64,000 nt of DNA from Absidia repens (Eukaryota; Mucoromycota; Mucoromycetes; Mucorales; Cunninghamellaceae): the NCBI GenBank assembly GCA_002105175.1, contig MCGE01000002.1, forward strand, positions 806,001 through 870,000, in the 5' to 3' direction. Shown here piece after piece: positions 39,215 to 51,430 of the stretch; position 1 is the stretch's first letter; every line of letters starts with the position of its first letter. Position numbers and translations under genes: made by a program. The notes below the pieces were generated by a model. The model had not been told where the DNA came from. It ran no database searches and saw only the letters and a program-made list of their open reading frames with translations.

Positions 39215-39910
39215 CCTGCCCAGACGTAGTCCACGCCAACAACAAGTATCAAAAACACTTTACAAAGGATTTATTGGAGGTAGCATGGGAGTGACTATTG
39301 AGTGATCTAAAGAATGTTCAAGACCAATTCAAGCAGCTGTTATAGCGCACTGTATAATACAGACAAGATATGAGAAAGATGATATATAGATATCTTTCAT
39401 GGAAGCATAACAACTGTCATCGCTCATCGTAAGGGGGATGGTGAAAGGGATCTGGTGCACAATACATGAGAAAAACTATTGGGATATTCTTCATTGAAGT
39501 ATGTAAAAGAAACTTATTTTATTTAGTTGTTTATATAAACTATGCACTATGACCAACTAACATTAAATAAACTAAGCTAATGAATGAATGCTCCAAAAAG
39601 CAGCTAATGGTGGTCCTGAATCCTGAATCCTAAATCCAAAATGAAAGAGTTTCCCCATGCATCTTGTAATCACTGAGCTGAACTCCCTTCTAAACTAGTC
39701 CTGACACTATCTAAGTCCAGTATAACCCCATAGAAGTTGAATGGTGAAGAAAAAATGAAAAGAAAGAGTGAGAGAAAAATAAATTGAGACGGTGACAAAA
39801 TAAAATGGGGGTTGGGGATAAAAAAAAACTGTGAACAGAAAATCCACGTGTGCGGCATTTGAAATGATTTCTGTGTATCTTGCAGTTCTGTCCATTTTCT
39901 GATATATATA
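39215..39910 (-). repeat. Dispersed element family, copy 6 (reverse)
   Basis: Read on the minus strand: ATCAGAAAATGGACAG, GCCGCACACGTGG with CACGTG at 39845-39850, a pyrimidine tract, GTCAGGACTAGTTTAGAAGG, the core near 39645-39672, an AATAAAATAAGTT signal near 39510-39522, and a 3' half with CATGCTACCTCCAATAAATCC near 39262-39284. Confidence 0.85.
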
Positions 39911-39998
39911 ATATTTGATAGCCTTCTTCATTTCGACGATAAAACAAAAACATAAACACGCTCCATGTGACCGTTGTCGCTCTGGATATATCATGACT

Positions 39999-40086
39999 AT
40001 ACACACATACACACATACACACATACACACATACACACATACACACATACACACATACACACATACACACATACACACATACACAA
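39999..40086. repeat. 8-bp tandem repeat (ACACACAT)n
   Basis: About eleven uninterrupted copies of ACACACAT lie between repeat copy 6 and the 3' end of the Uds1 gene. Frames through it encode repeating Tyr/Cys/Val or Thr/His peptides and are not genes. Confidence 0.95.
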
Positions 40087-40177
40087 AAAAAAGAGCGGCA
40101 CTTCAGTATCATAGACCCACAAAATCACAAATCAGAAAACAGGAAGACAATAAAATAAAAAATAAAAATGATATTGT

Positions 40178-41275
40178 TTATTTGACAAATAAAGTTTGCA
40201 CACCCTTATTGACCTTTTCATAATTGGACATGGCCACATCATGCTTCAAATCCTTCAGTTGCTTTTCCACGCGTTTTGTTTCGTTTGCTTCCCGATCCAA
40301 CAACCGTTGATTTTCAAGTTTCATATCATTGACCAAGCGTCTAAATTCCTTTCGTAAAGATGCAGTTGTAGGGGTATCCTTGCCACCACCATCTTCATAG
40401 CCAAGATTGCTGACACGGAAGGCGACCAGTTCACCATCCAAGACCGCCATACGTTGTTCGAGCTGACTGATTTTGCGTTCATAGTTCATCCGTTCACTTT
40501 CAAATTCAACCGCTGTGCCTGTCAAACGATCGAATTCTTTCAAGATCCCTTCAAAGTTGGCTTCCATATTTGCACTTTGTTCCATCCATGCCAATTCCTT
40601 TTGCGAGAAAGCATCTTGCAATTCACGCAGCACCACCGCATCAACATTACCAGCACCGCCACCGCCCGTACGATTTTGTTGAGATTGTCGTCGTAATTCT
40701 TGTACTTGAGCTTCCAATTCACTGATATGAATATCACGAGCATCCAAAAGTCGCGTTTTGCCACGGATCAGTTCTTCCAGATCATGACACGTCGCCGCTA
40801 GTTGATCGCGTTCGAGCATCATGGATTCCTTTTCCCTTGATGTCTTGTCTAGGTACGCTTTTTGTTCCTTCAACTGAGCCACATATTCCTGTTCTTGTTC
40901 TTCCAATTGCTGCTCGTACTTGTCCTTGACGCTGCTGCACCAGCACCTTCATCCATCAATTGCATCACCGTTTGTCGCTTCATCATCCGTTCCCACTTGT
41001 TCTTTTCTTGTCGCAAAGCAAACGCTTCGTCACGGTAATGTTGCAGTTCCAGTTTGCCGGCTGTTTCGCGTTGTTTTGTTGATGCCATTTCCGCATGTGC
41101 CTTGCTCACTTCCACTTCCATCTCTGAAAATTGGCCCTGAGTTCCGAGAGTTCTTTTTCTTGCTTTTGTCGCTGGTCTTCCGATTGGTGCAATTGTGATT
41201 CCAATTCGGCTACTTGAGCGCTACACCATAAGAAAAAAAAAAGTAAGTATATCATGTTGTAGATAAAGGTGTTGC

Positions 41276-41313
<38 letters not shown>

Positions 41314-43376
41314 TATTGTCATTGAATGAGAAATTATCCACATCCGCTTTCAACCGGTCCAATTCTGACATGGATGATTTCTTGCTGGCTTTCGCCAATT
41401 CGAGTTCTTGAATCAGTTCCTGACATTTGGCTTCAGCGGCATCCCGACGTTCTTGAGTAGCACGTAATTGGATTTCGATCTTCTTTTCCGCCATTGCCTC
41501 CAGTCGGTGCTTTTCCAGGACAGATTCCATTTCGCGTTCCAATTGACCAGTCCGTGATCTTTGTGTCGCTAGTGTAGTTTCAAGTTTTGCCAGCAACATC
41601 ATTGCACCGTCTCCATCGTCCTTGTTACTATCGGCATCTGTGCTGTCGTCGTCGTCGTCTTCATCATCGATGTAGTGTTCCGTCATCGTGTTCAGTTGAT
41701 GTAAAATGTGGCTTAATGTGGATTGGGTTTCTTGCTGTTTTGTCCGAAGGTCTTCCATTTCTTCATTTTTGTTAGAGGTGAGGGACTGGATTTTGCTGTG
41801 TTGGTTGGCGATCATTTCTTCTTTTCATTCAGTTGTGCCAGCAGTGCCTGATGCGCAGAAGGAGAGATTCCTGTGTTGTCCATTCCATTTCTATCAGTTG
41901 TTTGTTTGTTGATTTGTATTGTTGGTGCTAATGTCGATGCCGTCAAATTGTCTTGCTGTTGCTGACCATGCTTGCCATTGCTATCGAATTGTCGTATATT
42001 AATGCTTAGCACCCCGGCCATGTGTTCCAGAAGTTGACAATGGAGTCCATGTTCCTTAGATTTGAGGTCCTGCAATTGGTGTGCCATGTCATCTACTTTT
42101 TGATCCAATGCCTTAATTTCACGTTGATGCTGCAGGGATGAAGGGCCATTTTGAGAATCGTTCAAGTACGCCAATGATCTTGCTGTTTCGCGTAACTTCA
42201 ATTCCAGTGCCAATTTTGATGTTGAATGCTCGACCTGTTGTTTGGTTTGTTCGTATTCCTATTCATGAAAAATATCAATACGATGAATAATGTTAGTTTG
42301 GATTAACTTTCTTTTATTTTCGTATTCATCCTTACAAAGCTGATTTTATCCAGGTCATCAAACGAAAGTAGCTTGAAATCACGGGAATCCAAGACAGCAC
42401 GCGATACCAAAAGTTCGTTCAAGAGATTCTCGGATTCGATCATCATCCTGTTTTTGTCACTGCTGTTGTTAATAGAAGGGTCAGAGGGTGCTGATTGAGA
42501 TCGCCACATTTTAGCCACCTCGGCAGTCAAACTGAATCTAGCTTCGCTGAGTCGTGGACGAGAAGGTGGTGAATCATGATAACCAACAATGCTGGAAGAA
42601 GTAGTCGATGGTACACCTTTGCTAAAATTATTGTTCTGATCCATGGAGAGTGTTGGAATTGGAGATGTAGTATCGTTAATGGTGGGCTGATATAATCGAC
42701 TGCTGGGGTAGCCTGATGAAACTAGATAAATTTCATAAATTGAAGTTAATACAGTGCATCATGATGGTTATTTGGAGACTTACCATTTTCGGATGAAGAT
42801 GCGTAGTAAGATTGGGAAGTTGAAGTCTGCGAGTCACGAGCACGTTGAGGAGATCTTGTAGGAAGAGTAGGTGATGCTATGTTGGGAAGGGGGCCTTTTT
42901 TATCCGGAGTACCTGTCGCAGTGTGTCCACCACTTCCAGTCCCAGTACCGATACTACCACTAATACTGTATGAAGGTCGTTCTTTCGCCGCAGGTAAAAT
43001 AGGTCGTTCCATTGTATCCATTGACGGACGGGATGATGAGGTTGAATACCCGGCACTGTTGCTGAAGCTATAGTTGCTGTAATTGCTGCTGTTACTTTTG
43101 TTGTCAGTATATCTTGTTGACGAGTAGCCAGAAAGTAAGGACGATCCTGGAGATTTTTCGGTAGTTGTGTCCTGATCCCGTTGAAATCCATAATAATTGT
43201 TCCTTGTAAACTTCAACCCTGAGGGACGATCACCATCGTTAGATTGGCGAGGTAGAATTGGAATCTAAAAAAGTCGACAGAAAAAAAAAAAAAAAAAAAA
43301 AAAAAAAGGAGTGCAATTGTGAGTTAGTAAACTTCAGAGAAATGTTTTATATAGTACATATACATACAGAGTTCAT
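40178..43376 (-). CDS. Uds1-domain coiled-coil protein (three frameshifts in assembly)
   Basis: Model: exons 43368-43376, 42784-43264, 42336-42721, 41313-42258, 40178-41220, giving about 1,000 codons if frames are joined. The first exon encodes only three residues (a good gtatgt donor) and is less certain. The N-terminus is Ser/Tyr/Gly-rich. Around residues 270-330, LLNELLVSRAVLDSRDFKLLSFDDLDKI and LALELKLRETARSL match the Uds1 (up-regulated during septation) domain. The rest is coiled-coil, with KRVEKQLKDLKHDVAMSNYEK near the end. Frame is lost at about 41812-41826, 41112-41160 and 40921-40946, each time as if one base were missing, while homologous-looking coding continues in the next frame. 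The intron at 41221-41312 contains T33. A septation or polarity role is inferred from the family name only. Confidence 0.75.
41278..41310. repeat. T33 homopolymer in an intron
   Basis: A run of 33 T on the plus strand (A on the coding strand) directly follows the donor of the last intron of the Uds1 gene. Similar runs are T31 at 11878-11908 and A27 at 43281-43307, also inside proposed introns. Confidence 0.9.
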
Positions 43377-43686
43377 TGTGGAGGACCAAGACTACAATGG
43401 TATAAATGATGTTTCAAGCAGTGAAGGAACTGGTGGAAAAATAGGGAAGAGCAATTGGTGTCACGAATATATACATGTGTCACCAGTGAAAAAAAAAATC
43501 GGTGCTTTAAAATTAGTTGGGGTCCAATAAATCGTCAATAGTGGGATCGCCGACCTTATATTCATATGCAAATCGTGTAACTTGTAAGGAACAGGCCAAG
43601 AAAACCTTACAAAATTGTTAAAAAACATTCTTTTTGTCTTATATACTGTGCTTGTTATTATCATATATTATTTTTACGTTTAAGGT
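43377..43686. promoter_or_regulatory. Divergent promoter, Uds1 gene / spartin-like gene
   Basis: 310 bp between the two proposed starts. No clear promoter element was recognised. Confidence 0.35.
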
Positions 43687-45271
43687 ATGACTTCGGAAAC
43701 TTCTCCTTTAACGTTTCTTTGTACCATCCACCATGTCACCATTGGAATAATCAATACCCAAAATATCATTCAACATGTCGGTCAACAGTATACAGTTGAG
43801 ATTTATGTTGATACAGATGAATCCCTTTTATTGCAATGCTTTCCTGTCTCCTTATCAACTCTACCTTCTACCCCTAAGCAGCACCAGCTACTCCCCGAAA
43901 CGACTATCAATATCAATATTACTTCTCAAACTGAAGTGCGTTTGGTGCAACAATCAAACACTCTAATTATCCCTCATCCAGATTATGAATCATGGTCATT
44001 AGATTGCAGGTACCTTTATAATAATTGTCATGTTATTGATTGGACTCATAAATTAAATGTCCGCTTTTTTTTTTTGGATCGCCATCAAGCGCTTCAGACC
44101 CTCAGGAATTCAGTACACTGCAAGATATGCTAACACATTTCATTAAATTCGAAAACCGGCAAAAAATTCGAAATACGCTGGCTATGATTAACCCATCTTC
44201 ATATCAAATGACACGAGTTGTTGCAGAAAATGTCTCTTTAAATCAAGATACACCAAACGACAATACCATTGATGATGATCACGCAAGCTCGGTGGTCAGC
44301 GCTGATGATTTTATTGCGACACGAGAAAATTATTATGGACAAAAATTAGCTGTAACAATGGATGAAAATGCATTTAAAGATGGCCTAGAACTAAGAAAAG
44401 TGCGTTTGATTTATAAAACAAGTCAATGTATGGAAGTAAGCTCCGAATGGCTCGCTCGAGGCATTGTTAGCGCAGGTGATTCTATTGCTGGCTTCATTCA
44501 AAGGTAAAAAAAAAAAAATGTCACTGTATGTTACTTTACTAATTCGTTTTTGTTTATTATACTGGATGAAGTGGATCGAATACAGTGGAGGAAAAAGTCA
44601 AAACGCCAGTAAATACCCAATTGGTTTCTAGCAAACAAAGAAGATATTTTGATATTGTATTCAATCTAACTACTATGGTTGGAAATAGTAAGTCAATCTC
44701 TATTTGAATGCAATTATGTTTTTTATTCACTTAATTTTATTTACCAGTGGCGGGCGATTGGTTCAGTAAACTATTCAACTTGACAGCTGTAAAGCAAGCT
44801 TCGGTGGAATTTCGAATGCCGACTCCAAAAACCCAATTAGGACATTCAGCACTTCAGGCGGCCACCAGGGTGATGGAAGGTTCTGCTGCTGCTGCAAGTA
44901 CTGTTCTCTCTGCATCAAGACAAACTCTTGTACAAGTTATAGAAAAAAAATACGGTGCCGATGCTGGATATATGGCTGGGAAAATAATAGGAGCAAACAA
45001 ATCGGACGAAGATGATGTCATGGTTTATTTTGACAACCATGGTATTTCACGAAAGGTGGTCTTACAACAATCCCATTCAATAACATCAACAGACATCCAT
45101 AAAACGACAGCAAACGAATCATCAACTTCATTTGTGGTTTATGAGGACAGGGACAAGGAAAATGAAAATGAAAAAATCAATGATCAGCGGCAAGTTGTAT
45201 ATGATATTGGAGAACAGGATCATCCCAGAGAAGAATACGGAAAGAAGCCTGGAAAATTGATACTTGTATAA
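43687..45271 (+). CDS. Spartin-type senescence-domain protein
   Basis: Four exons (43687-44009, 44114-44503, 44572-44687, 44748-45271) encode 450 aa. The senescence/spartin-associated domain spans about residues 220-370: SSEWLARGIVSAGDSIAGFIQ, then NMAGDWFSKLFNLTAVKQ and an Ala/Gly-rich segment LQAATRVMEGSAAAASTVLSASRQTLVQVIEKKYG ending with ADAGYMAGKIIG. In animals spartin works on lipid droplets and endosomes; plant relatives are senescence- or drought-induced. The fungal role is not established. The N-terminal ~110 residues are beta-rich with no MIT domain seen. The C-terminal tail is acidic and disordered. The acceptor of intron 1 (aattcag) was chosen because it alone restores frame. Confidence 0.75.
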
Positions 45272-45519
45272 TCAGGTGTATTCTCTCGTCTTTTTAATTG
45301 ATAAATAAAGCAAACATAAAAAAGATATAATATGTATGAGGTTAAGAGACTTCATGTAAAGGTTTACTAAGATGAGGCAACATCCCAAGTTTGCATGAAG
45401 TTCTGCTGCGGGCTGTGATTTAATTTTTTACCTCTTTTTGGATGGTCCTATGAAATTTTCGGGAATATTTATTTTCCTTTTTTTTTTTGGCCATCTCCCC
45501 TCATTTCTGCTTTTCATTG

Positions 45520-46527
45520 ATGAACTCATCACAAAAAAGATCTAGAGCTTATTATACCACCGTTATTGAAAAGTCTGATTATGGTATACGACCTCTCGAT
45601 CCTGATGTTTATGGGAACAAGAAACGTGCTACAAGGCGTATCAAAGAGCAACTAGAGCAAGCAAATGACAATGACGGTGATCCTGACGATGATGATGACT
45701 TCAATGGCCAAGCCGTAGTATCTGATTCAATCGCTACAGCTCAATACCTCATCAAAAATCTTATGCTGCCTTCCAATGGAATGACCAAAGTGACTAATCT
45801 CAAGTTACCTCCTGTATGCTTCATCCATCAGATCTACAGTATCCTACGAGACAATACTGCGGTTGACCGTGAAATCGTAAGTGAGAAGATAGGTAGTGTC
45901 TGGCATTCTTTTTCTTTATTTACTGACTAATACTAATCTTATTTAGCAATATGCCATCAAATTGGGATCCTGGCGCAAATTTCATATCCTTGGAACTCTG
46001 GACGATGAGTATGCGCTGATGGACACTAAGGATTACTTACAGATGGTCACTGATGCCAAACAGGAATTTTTACAAGATATTTCCAGTGGAATCAATAAAG
46101 AAGACAATGATATAGATACTGATCTATTTGGTAAGTTGAAAGCATGTTTGACAAATGGTCCTCTTTTTCCTCTACTAATCATGCATTTGAATTCATAGAT
46201 CGATTCAAAAGACTTCTGCTAAATGAGCAGTATTTTGACACATCAGTTGCGCGACAAACACTACTCTCTTCCTCACCAACATCGTCATCATCCAAAAAAG
46301 ACTGCTTCACCGACAAGGAACTGACTCTTTTATGTAAGTACGGCCTTCTACTACCTCATATGAAAAAGGACTCGTACTGGTTTGCTATCCGGCGTCAAGG
46401 TATTTTCATGTCTTCTTATATAAAGGGCAGAAAGGAACTTCTACGTATTTTAAAAAAGCGATCTACGAAAGATATTATGGAGAAGGTAAAAGCAAAATAT
46501 GATTAACTTGACTACTTACACTAATAC

Positions 46528-46564
<37 letters not shown>

Positions 46565-47044
46565 TTTTTTCAGCTCCTCAAGGCCAAAAAACTTCGCCAG
46601 ACGGTATTCAGCTACGAATTTATTCTGCATGATTTGATAGGTAGTGGCCGTGCTGAAAGGTATAGAGTATATATGTAATAAGAATATAAATATATAGCTT
46701 TACTAATGACTTTTGCCATGATTTAAATAGATACAAAACTTCAATGGGCGATTTAATCAAACTGACCAGAAAAGGTGAACTAGGGCAATGATTTCGTATG
46801 ACTGAACTGAAAGGACGAAGGTAGGATTGCAAAGGAAGCTTCAATTGAATATGTCTAATGGTGACCCTCATTTTGTTTTTTTATAGAGCTTTATCGTGTT
46901 GCAATAAACACTGACAAAATATGGCAAGAAGGAAACATTGATGTGTTCCGGCATTTTGTTACTCGAAGATCGCTGATGGAGGACCATTTATTTGTAGCTA
47001 GTAAGAAAATGTATATTTATCGATGTAGCTTAGTGTATTTGTAG
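45520..47044 (+). CDS. STK19-type winged-helix protein
   Basis: Six exons (45520-45876, 45947-46130, 46199-46485, 46574-46659, 46731-46774, 46887-47044) encode 371 aa. Segments LPPVCFIHQIYSILRDNTAVDREI, IKLGSWRKFHILGTLDDEYALMDTKDY, KYGLLLPHMKKDSYWFAIRRQGIFMSSYIKGRKELLRIL and YEFILHDLIGSGRAERYKTSMGDLIKLT follow the layout of STK19. Despite its name that protein is a tandem winged-helix DNA-binding protein acting in transcription-coupled repair, not a kinase. The N-terminus is charged with an Asp run. The last exon (about 52 residues) runs to a TAG at 47042; an alternative splice at gtaaga near 47001 is possible. Intron 3 contains a (CT)n tract at 46532-46562. Confidence 0.7.
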
Positions 47045-47509
47045 TATATTATGTTATTATTATTATTATTATTACTATTATTATTATTATTTGACATTCA
47101 ATAAAATGTAAATTGTCTAGAAAAAAAAAATATGTTATATATCGTCCTGTACAAAATTTGATAGAATTATATTAGCATTGGCACATTCCAGTGGAATAGT
47201 AATTGTGCATTGGTATTCCTGGGAAGGAGATGTGCGAGAATGTATCGTACTGTATGTGAAAAAGATTGAAGAAGACTGGGTCGAATTTTTTTTTATTGTT
47301 TTATAGAGGAATCTCAATAAATATGGATATAAACGTGATCAGAAACAATAATAGGTGTTAAGAATAGACAAAACTGACTGAAGAAGATTGGGTCAAAGAT
47401 ATTTTTTTATTGTTTAATAAAGAATTTCAATAAATATGGATAAAAAGCAACTAAAACTATATAACGTGCTAAGAATACACAAAGTTAGATATAAAATATA
47501 GATCGCAAC
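47045..47509. other. Convergent 3' region with (TTA)n tract
   Basis: A TTA microsatellite lies at about 47053-47090. Two similar 60-bp stretches (GAAGAAGACTGGGTCGAA... and GAAGAAGATTGGGTCAAA..., at 47265-47333 and 47380-47445) form a local direct repeat, each with TTTTTTTATTGTTT and AATAAATATGGATA. No gene. Confidence 0.6.
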
Positions 47510-48960
47510 CTATTCACCACGCTTAACCATCATGGATATGATTTCATAAATCAAATCAGCAGCAAGGAAGCTAGTAAGCTGGGCTTGCGTGTCATAAGCA
47601 GGAGCAACTACCAAATAAAAAAATTGAAGTGAATAAACTGTTCCTTTTTCTCTGACGAATTGTATTCGTATGTAATATTACCTTCTACGACGTCCATGCC
47701 AACAATGTTATAACCATTCAATCCCCGGAGAATATACTTTAGTTCTCGAGTCAACAATCCCCCGCTTTCAGGAGTGCCAGTGGCCGGCGCCATGCTATAG
47801 TTTAAAAAAAAAAAAAAAAAAACAGTGAGCATATACTGCTTCCTATATCAGTGTTTGTGGATTTTACCTTGGATCAATGACATCGATGTCAATTGATAAG
47901 TACAATAGAGTGTCTTCTTTGGGACCAATGACTTGCTTGATCCGTTCCACCATACCTTCAACACCCATGGAAAAGATATCGTTTGCTTTGACCATACGGA
48001 ACCCTAAGGCTTCATCACGTTGAATATCTTCTTCATCATATAAGCTAGATCTAATTCCAACATGCATAGAAGTACCATTAGTAGTAAGGCCCTCCTTAGC
48101 AGCATGATAGAGGGGATTGCCATGGTTAAATCGAGATTGTTTCGCCTTGACATTATAGATTTCAGGGGCCCTATAATATAAGTAAGATAAGCATACGCAC
48201 TATTGACCTTATTTTTTGAAGGAGAAAGGAGAGGGAGATATACCCACCAAGTATCGAGATGAGAATCAAAATGGATGACAGTAATAGGTTTTTTGTAGGC
48301 AGCATGCATAGCTCGTAAGACAGGTAAGAGAACGGTGTGATCACCACCAAGGGTAACAAGACGGGGAGGAATAGCAACCTCTTGGTCAGGATTGGGAGGT
48401 CGTTGGAGTACATATTTGGCATGAGCCTCAATTTGGCCCATAGCATGTTCAGCATCAAAAGGTTCAAATGGAATGTCACCACAATCCACTAGCTTTGCCC
48501 ATGATTTGAAAGGATTTACCTTGACTTCATAGTTGAACCCCTAAAAAAATACATTATTAGTAATTATCAACAACGCATGCACACACACAACAAATATATA
48601 TATAGATATATCAATTACCTTGATACGTTTAGATCCTTCACGGATCGCAGAGGGACCGAAGCGGGCACCAGTCCGGAAAGTGACACCAATATCGTAAGGA
48701 GCACCGATAACAGCAATATCATAGTCTTCAACAATGCCTTCTTCAAAACATTGTAGATAAGGCAAATGGGCAAAGGTAGAGATCCCCGCAAAAGAGGGTA
48801 TGTAAACATCCTTGTCCAGCACAGGACGATCGAAGTTGACAGCAATGTCTGAGGGACCAGAGGCGATTGGCATTTGACCAAAAACTTGTTCTTGCTCATG
48901 ACCAATCACCAATGCTGCGAGACCAGATAGCGCAATGCTCGTAAGAATACTGAAATACAT
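47510..48960 (-). CDS. Agmatinase/arginase-family ureohydrolase with signal peptide
   Basis: Five exons (48619-48960, 48248-48540, 47868-48170, 47682-47794, 47510-47607) encode 382 aa. Binuclear manganese ligands are all present: GGDHT (His182), HFDSHLD (Asp206, His208, Asp210) and SIDIDVIDP (Asp306, Asp308). The GAPYDIGVTFRTGARFGPSAIR and TGTPESGGL segments fit agmatinase-like enzymes (agmatine to putrescine and urea) better than arginase. The N-terminus (residues 1-20, MYFSILTSIALSGLAALVIG) is a convincing signal peptide, so the enzyme is probably secreted or vacuolar, unlike cytosolic arginase. Similar secreted agmatinases occur in fungi. Substrate is inferred. Donor of intron 2 is gtgggt. 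Confidence 0.88.
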
Positions 48961-49544
48961 TTCAAGTAAAAAGATAGAGAAAATGTAAGAAAAAAGAAAA
49001 AGGAAAAAGTCTTTTTTTTTTTTTTTTAGGCGGGGACAGGAGAGCTATTTCTTTGAGCGCTTTGTATGGTGAAAATTACACTTCCGCGAGTCAGGGCCTT
49101 TTGATTGGCTTAAAAATGACAAATAAAAATACTGCTTTCATGCGTCCTTCATGAGTGAAAAAACTTGATTTACCAATTTCCTCAGATGAAGAGCTTTAAT
49201 AAAACATAAAAATTGCATTACTTTACTTCTACCATTGCGTAGAATGGGAGATGGGAAACCACAATAAACAAGAACTCGAGTACAACCCCAGACTGTCGTC
49301 TGATTGGGTGGGATACCCCACGCATGAATGCAAATACTTTTCAACTATGAAAGCACCGCTGAAAGATAACTGTGGCTTTGTCATATCTCTCACCTCGATC
49401 ACTAAGCTAGGAAAAAATTTTCCAGGTTAGCATGATATTAGCTATATCACCAATAGAGTCCTACCGCATTACGCAAATGTAGCCAAATTGCCCTAAGGGA
49501 GGCCAAAGCCATCATCATAGGAAGCGCTCTCTCCTGCCATTGTT
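48961..49544. promoter_or_regulatory. Upstream region of the ureohydrolase gene
   Basis: A T-run at about 49012-49027 lies 50 bp upstream of the start. A minus-strand frame at 49138-49344 has no domain. No further signal seen. Confidence 0.35.
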
Positions 49545-50395
49545 GAATGGTGTCAGCTGAGAAGCGAATCACCATGTTGATGATTTTTTTGCATCACCAA
49601 AAAGAAACTGTCCTCCCCCGGCGAACCACAAAAACATTTCGAATTCCGACCACGTGAATTTTTATTCCCTCCTAAACGTTCATTTTTTTCGCTCTCTTTC
49701 TTTTTCTTCTTCTTCTTTTCTTTCATTAATTCTTCGTAATTGTGGCCCTTATGGGTTATGGTGGTCTCAGTTCAGTATCAGGACTAGTTTAGAAGGGGTT
49801 TTAAAGCAGGGATTACAAGATGCATGAGGAAACCCTTTCATTCAGGATTCAGGATTCAGAACCACCATTAGTTGACTTTTTGGAGCCTTCATTAGCTTAG
49901 CTTAGTGTTAGTTTGTCCATATTTTGTATTTACAACCAAATAAAATAAGCCTCTTTCTACTTGCTCTACTTTAAAATGTCCCTTTAGTTTTCTTCATGTC
50001 TTGTGCAATAGATCCCATTTCTAGAACCACAACCCTTGTGAATGGTGTTGTCGTTCTTGTGCTTCAATACTCCCCCTTTTTTCATACATCTCATGCCTTG
50101 TATAATATATTAGATTTCGTTCCACTGTTATATTTTTAGATTAATGTTAATCATTCTTCTGATCTCCATAGTGCTTTCTCCGGCAGATCCCTTGTTACAG
50201 TAAACTTCTCTCCTTTGGTTTTAGTATATATTTTTTTGTTCCAATAAAAGATATCCTTTTTTATTAGTCATTTTTGACATATTAAATAGTAACCAATGCT
50301 GTTATTGTAGTGGTTTTGTGAGTACCCCACCAAATACCTGCTTTCTAACTTCCCCACTATGACTACTCTTTTTCAGAGTCCCAGCGACTGATGAG
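49545..50395 (+). repeat. Dispersed element family, copy 7 (longest)
   Basis: This is the most complete copy. It has the 5' block GCGAATCACCATGTTGATG, TCCGACCACGTG with CACGTG at 49651-49656, a pyrimidine tract, GTATCAGGACTAGTTTAGAAGG, the core GATTACAAGATGCATGAGGA near 49811-49830, and an AATAAAATAAGC signal near 49939. A 3' half follows with GCAATAGATCCC, a second signal CAATAAAAGATATC near 50244-50257, and a terminal CACTATGACTACTC block shared with copy 8. Confidence 0.88.
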
Positions 50396-51430
50396 CAGTT
50401 CTAAGTCACTTGACCGTGCTATCAGTGTAGATTGCAGGTTGGACATACTGTATATACCACCTTTTTTTCTTTTTTATTATTATTTTTGGATGTTGATAAT
50501 TGGAAAAAGACCCCAAACTGAAGTCAGACAAGTCTAACCGACAGCCTATTAAGATGCAAAGTGGTAGGAGGTCTAATCCAACAAAAATTACACTTTCTTT
50601 TTTGGAAACTGGGAGTGTCCTGAGTCATATCCTCCAAGACTGCGGAGAATATAAATAGTTTACGTTTTGCGAAGAAGTTTGCTTCAATATTCATGAGTAT
50701 GTAATAAAAAAGGTAGATGCTTGAGAACAGTATTCAGGATACATTTCTTATTCGAAGTACGAACACACTGGTATGCATTCGATGTAAGCTATTGGGATAT
50801 ATATCAAAAAATTAACTATATCAAGTATTCATAGTTAGGGAATATGTTTGTATGAGTGAATCCCCGCAAAAAATGCAATAACACACACCTTCAACACATG
50901 AATGAAAGTCGAACATGGTTTTCCAGATGCAAACACAGATATCATATACATATAAAAGCTGAATCATCATCTTGTTATAGCCGATGTAAAAGGAAATATA
51001 ATATAATAATATTTAAGCTACTGTTCATAGTTGATACACTACCAACTTGACCCTTTTATAAAAGTAGAAGTTGTACCTGTCAAGAATTTGACGAGCCCTG
51101 GTTTTTTTATTATTTCATCTATGATAACTCCAGCAGATATTTTTTCTAAACTGTATTCAACATATCACCACGTTTTTACCCTATTCATTTGTTGCTATTT
51201 CACTAAATAAAGCAAACAAGAATCTGATTGTCACAATTGTCACCCATATACCCATATACTATCATTACCGACACCCATATACACAACCAACACATGTATG
51301 CACAAGTGTTTACATCAAAGCATCGATAACAAAAAAAAAAAAAAAGAATTGATAAAAAGAACTTTATTTGTGTATAAAAATAAATAAATATAAAATGATG
51401 GGAAAGAGTGTGTGTAATAAATGTAAGCGT
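50396..51430. other. Intergenic region
   Basis: AT-rich; an A-run near 51331-51345. A plus-strand frame at 50856-51050 has no domain. It includes the 3' UTR side of QCR6. No gene seen. Confidence 0.4.

Noticed and set aside
39707..40223. Open frames on both strands through the ACACACAT repeat
   Set aside because: Translations of the tandem repeat and of element copy 6; no domain.
40178..43376. Programmed -1 frameshifting as the explanation for the Uds1 frame breaks
   Set aside because: None of the three sites shows a X-XXY-YYZ slippery heptamer in frame, and three events in one gene would be extraordinary.
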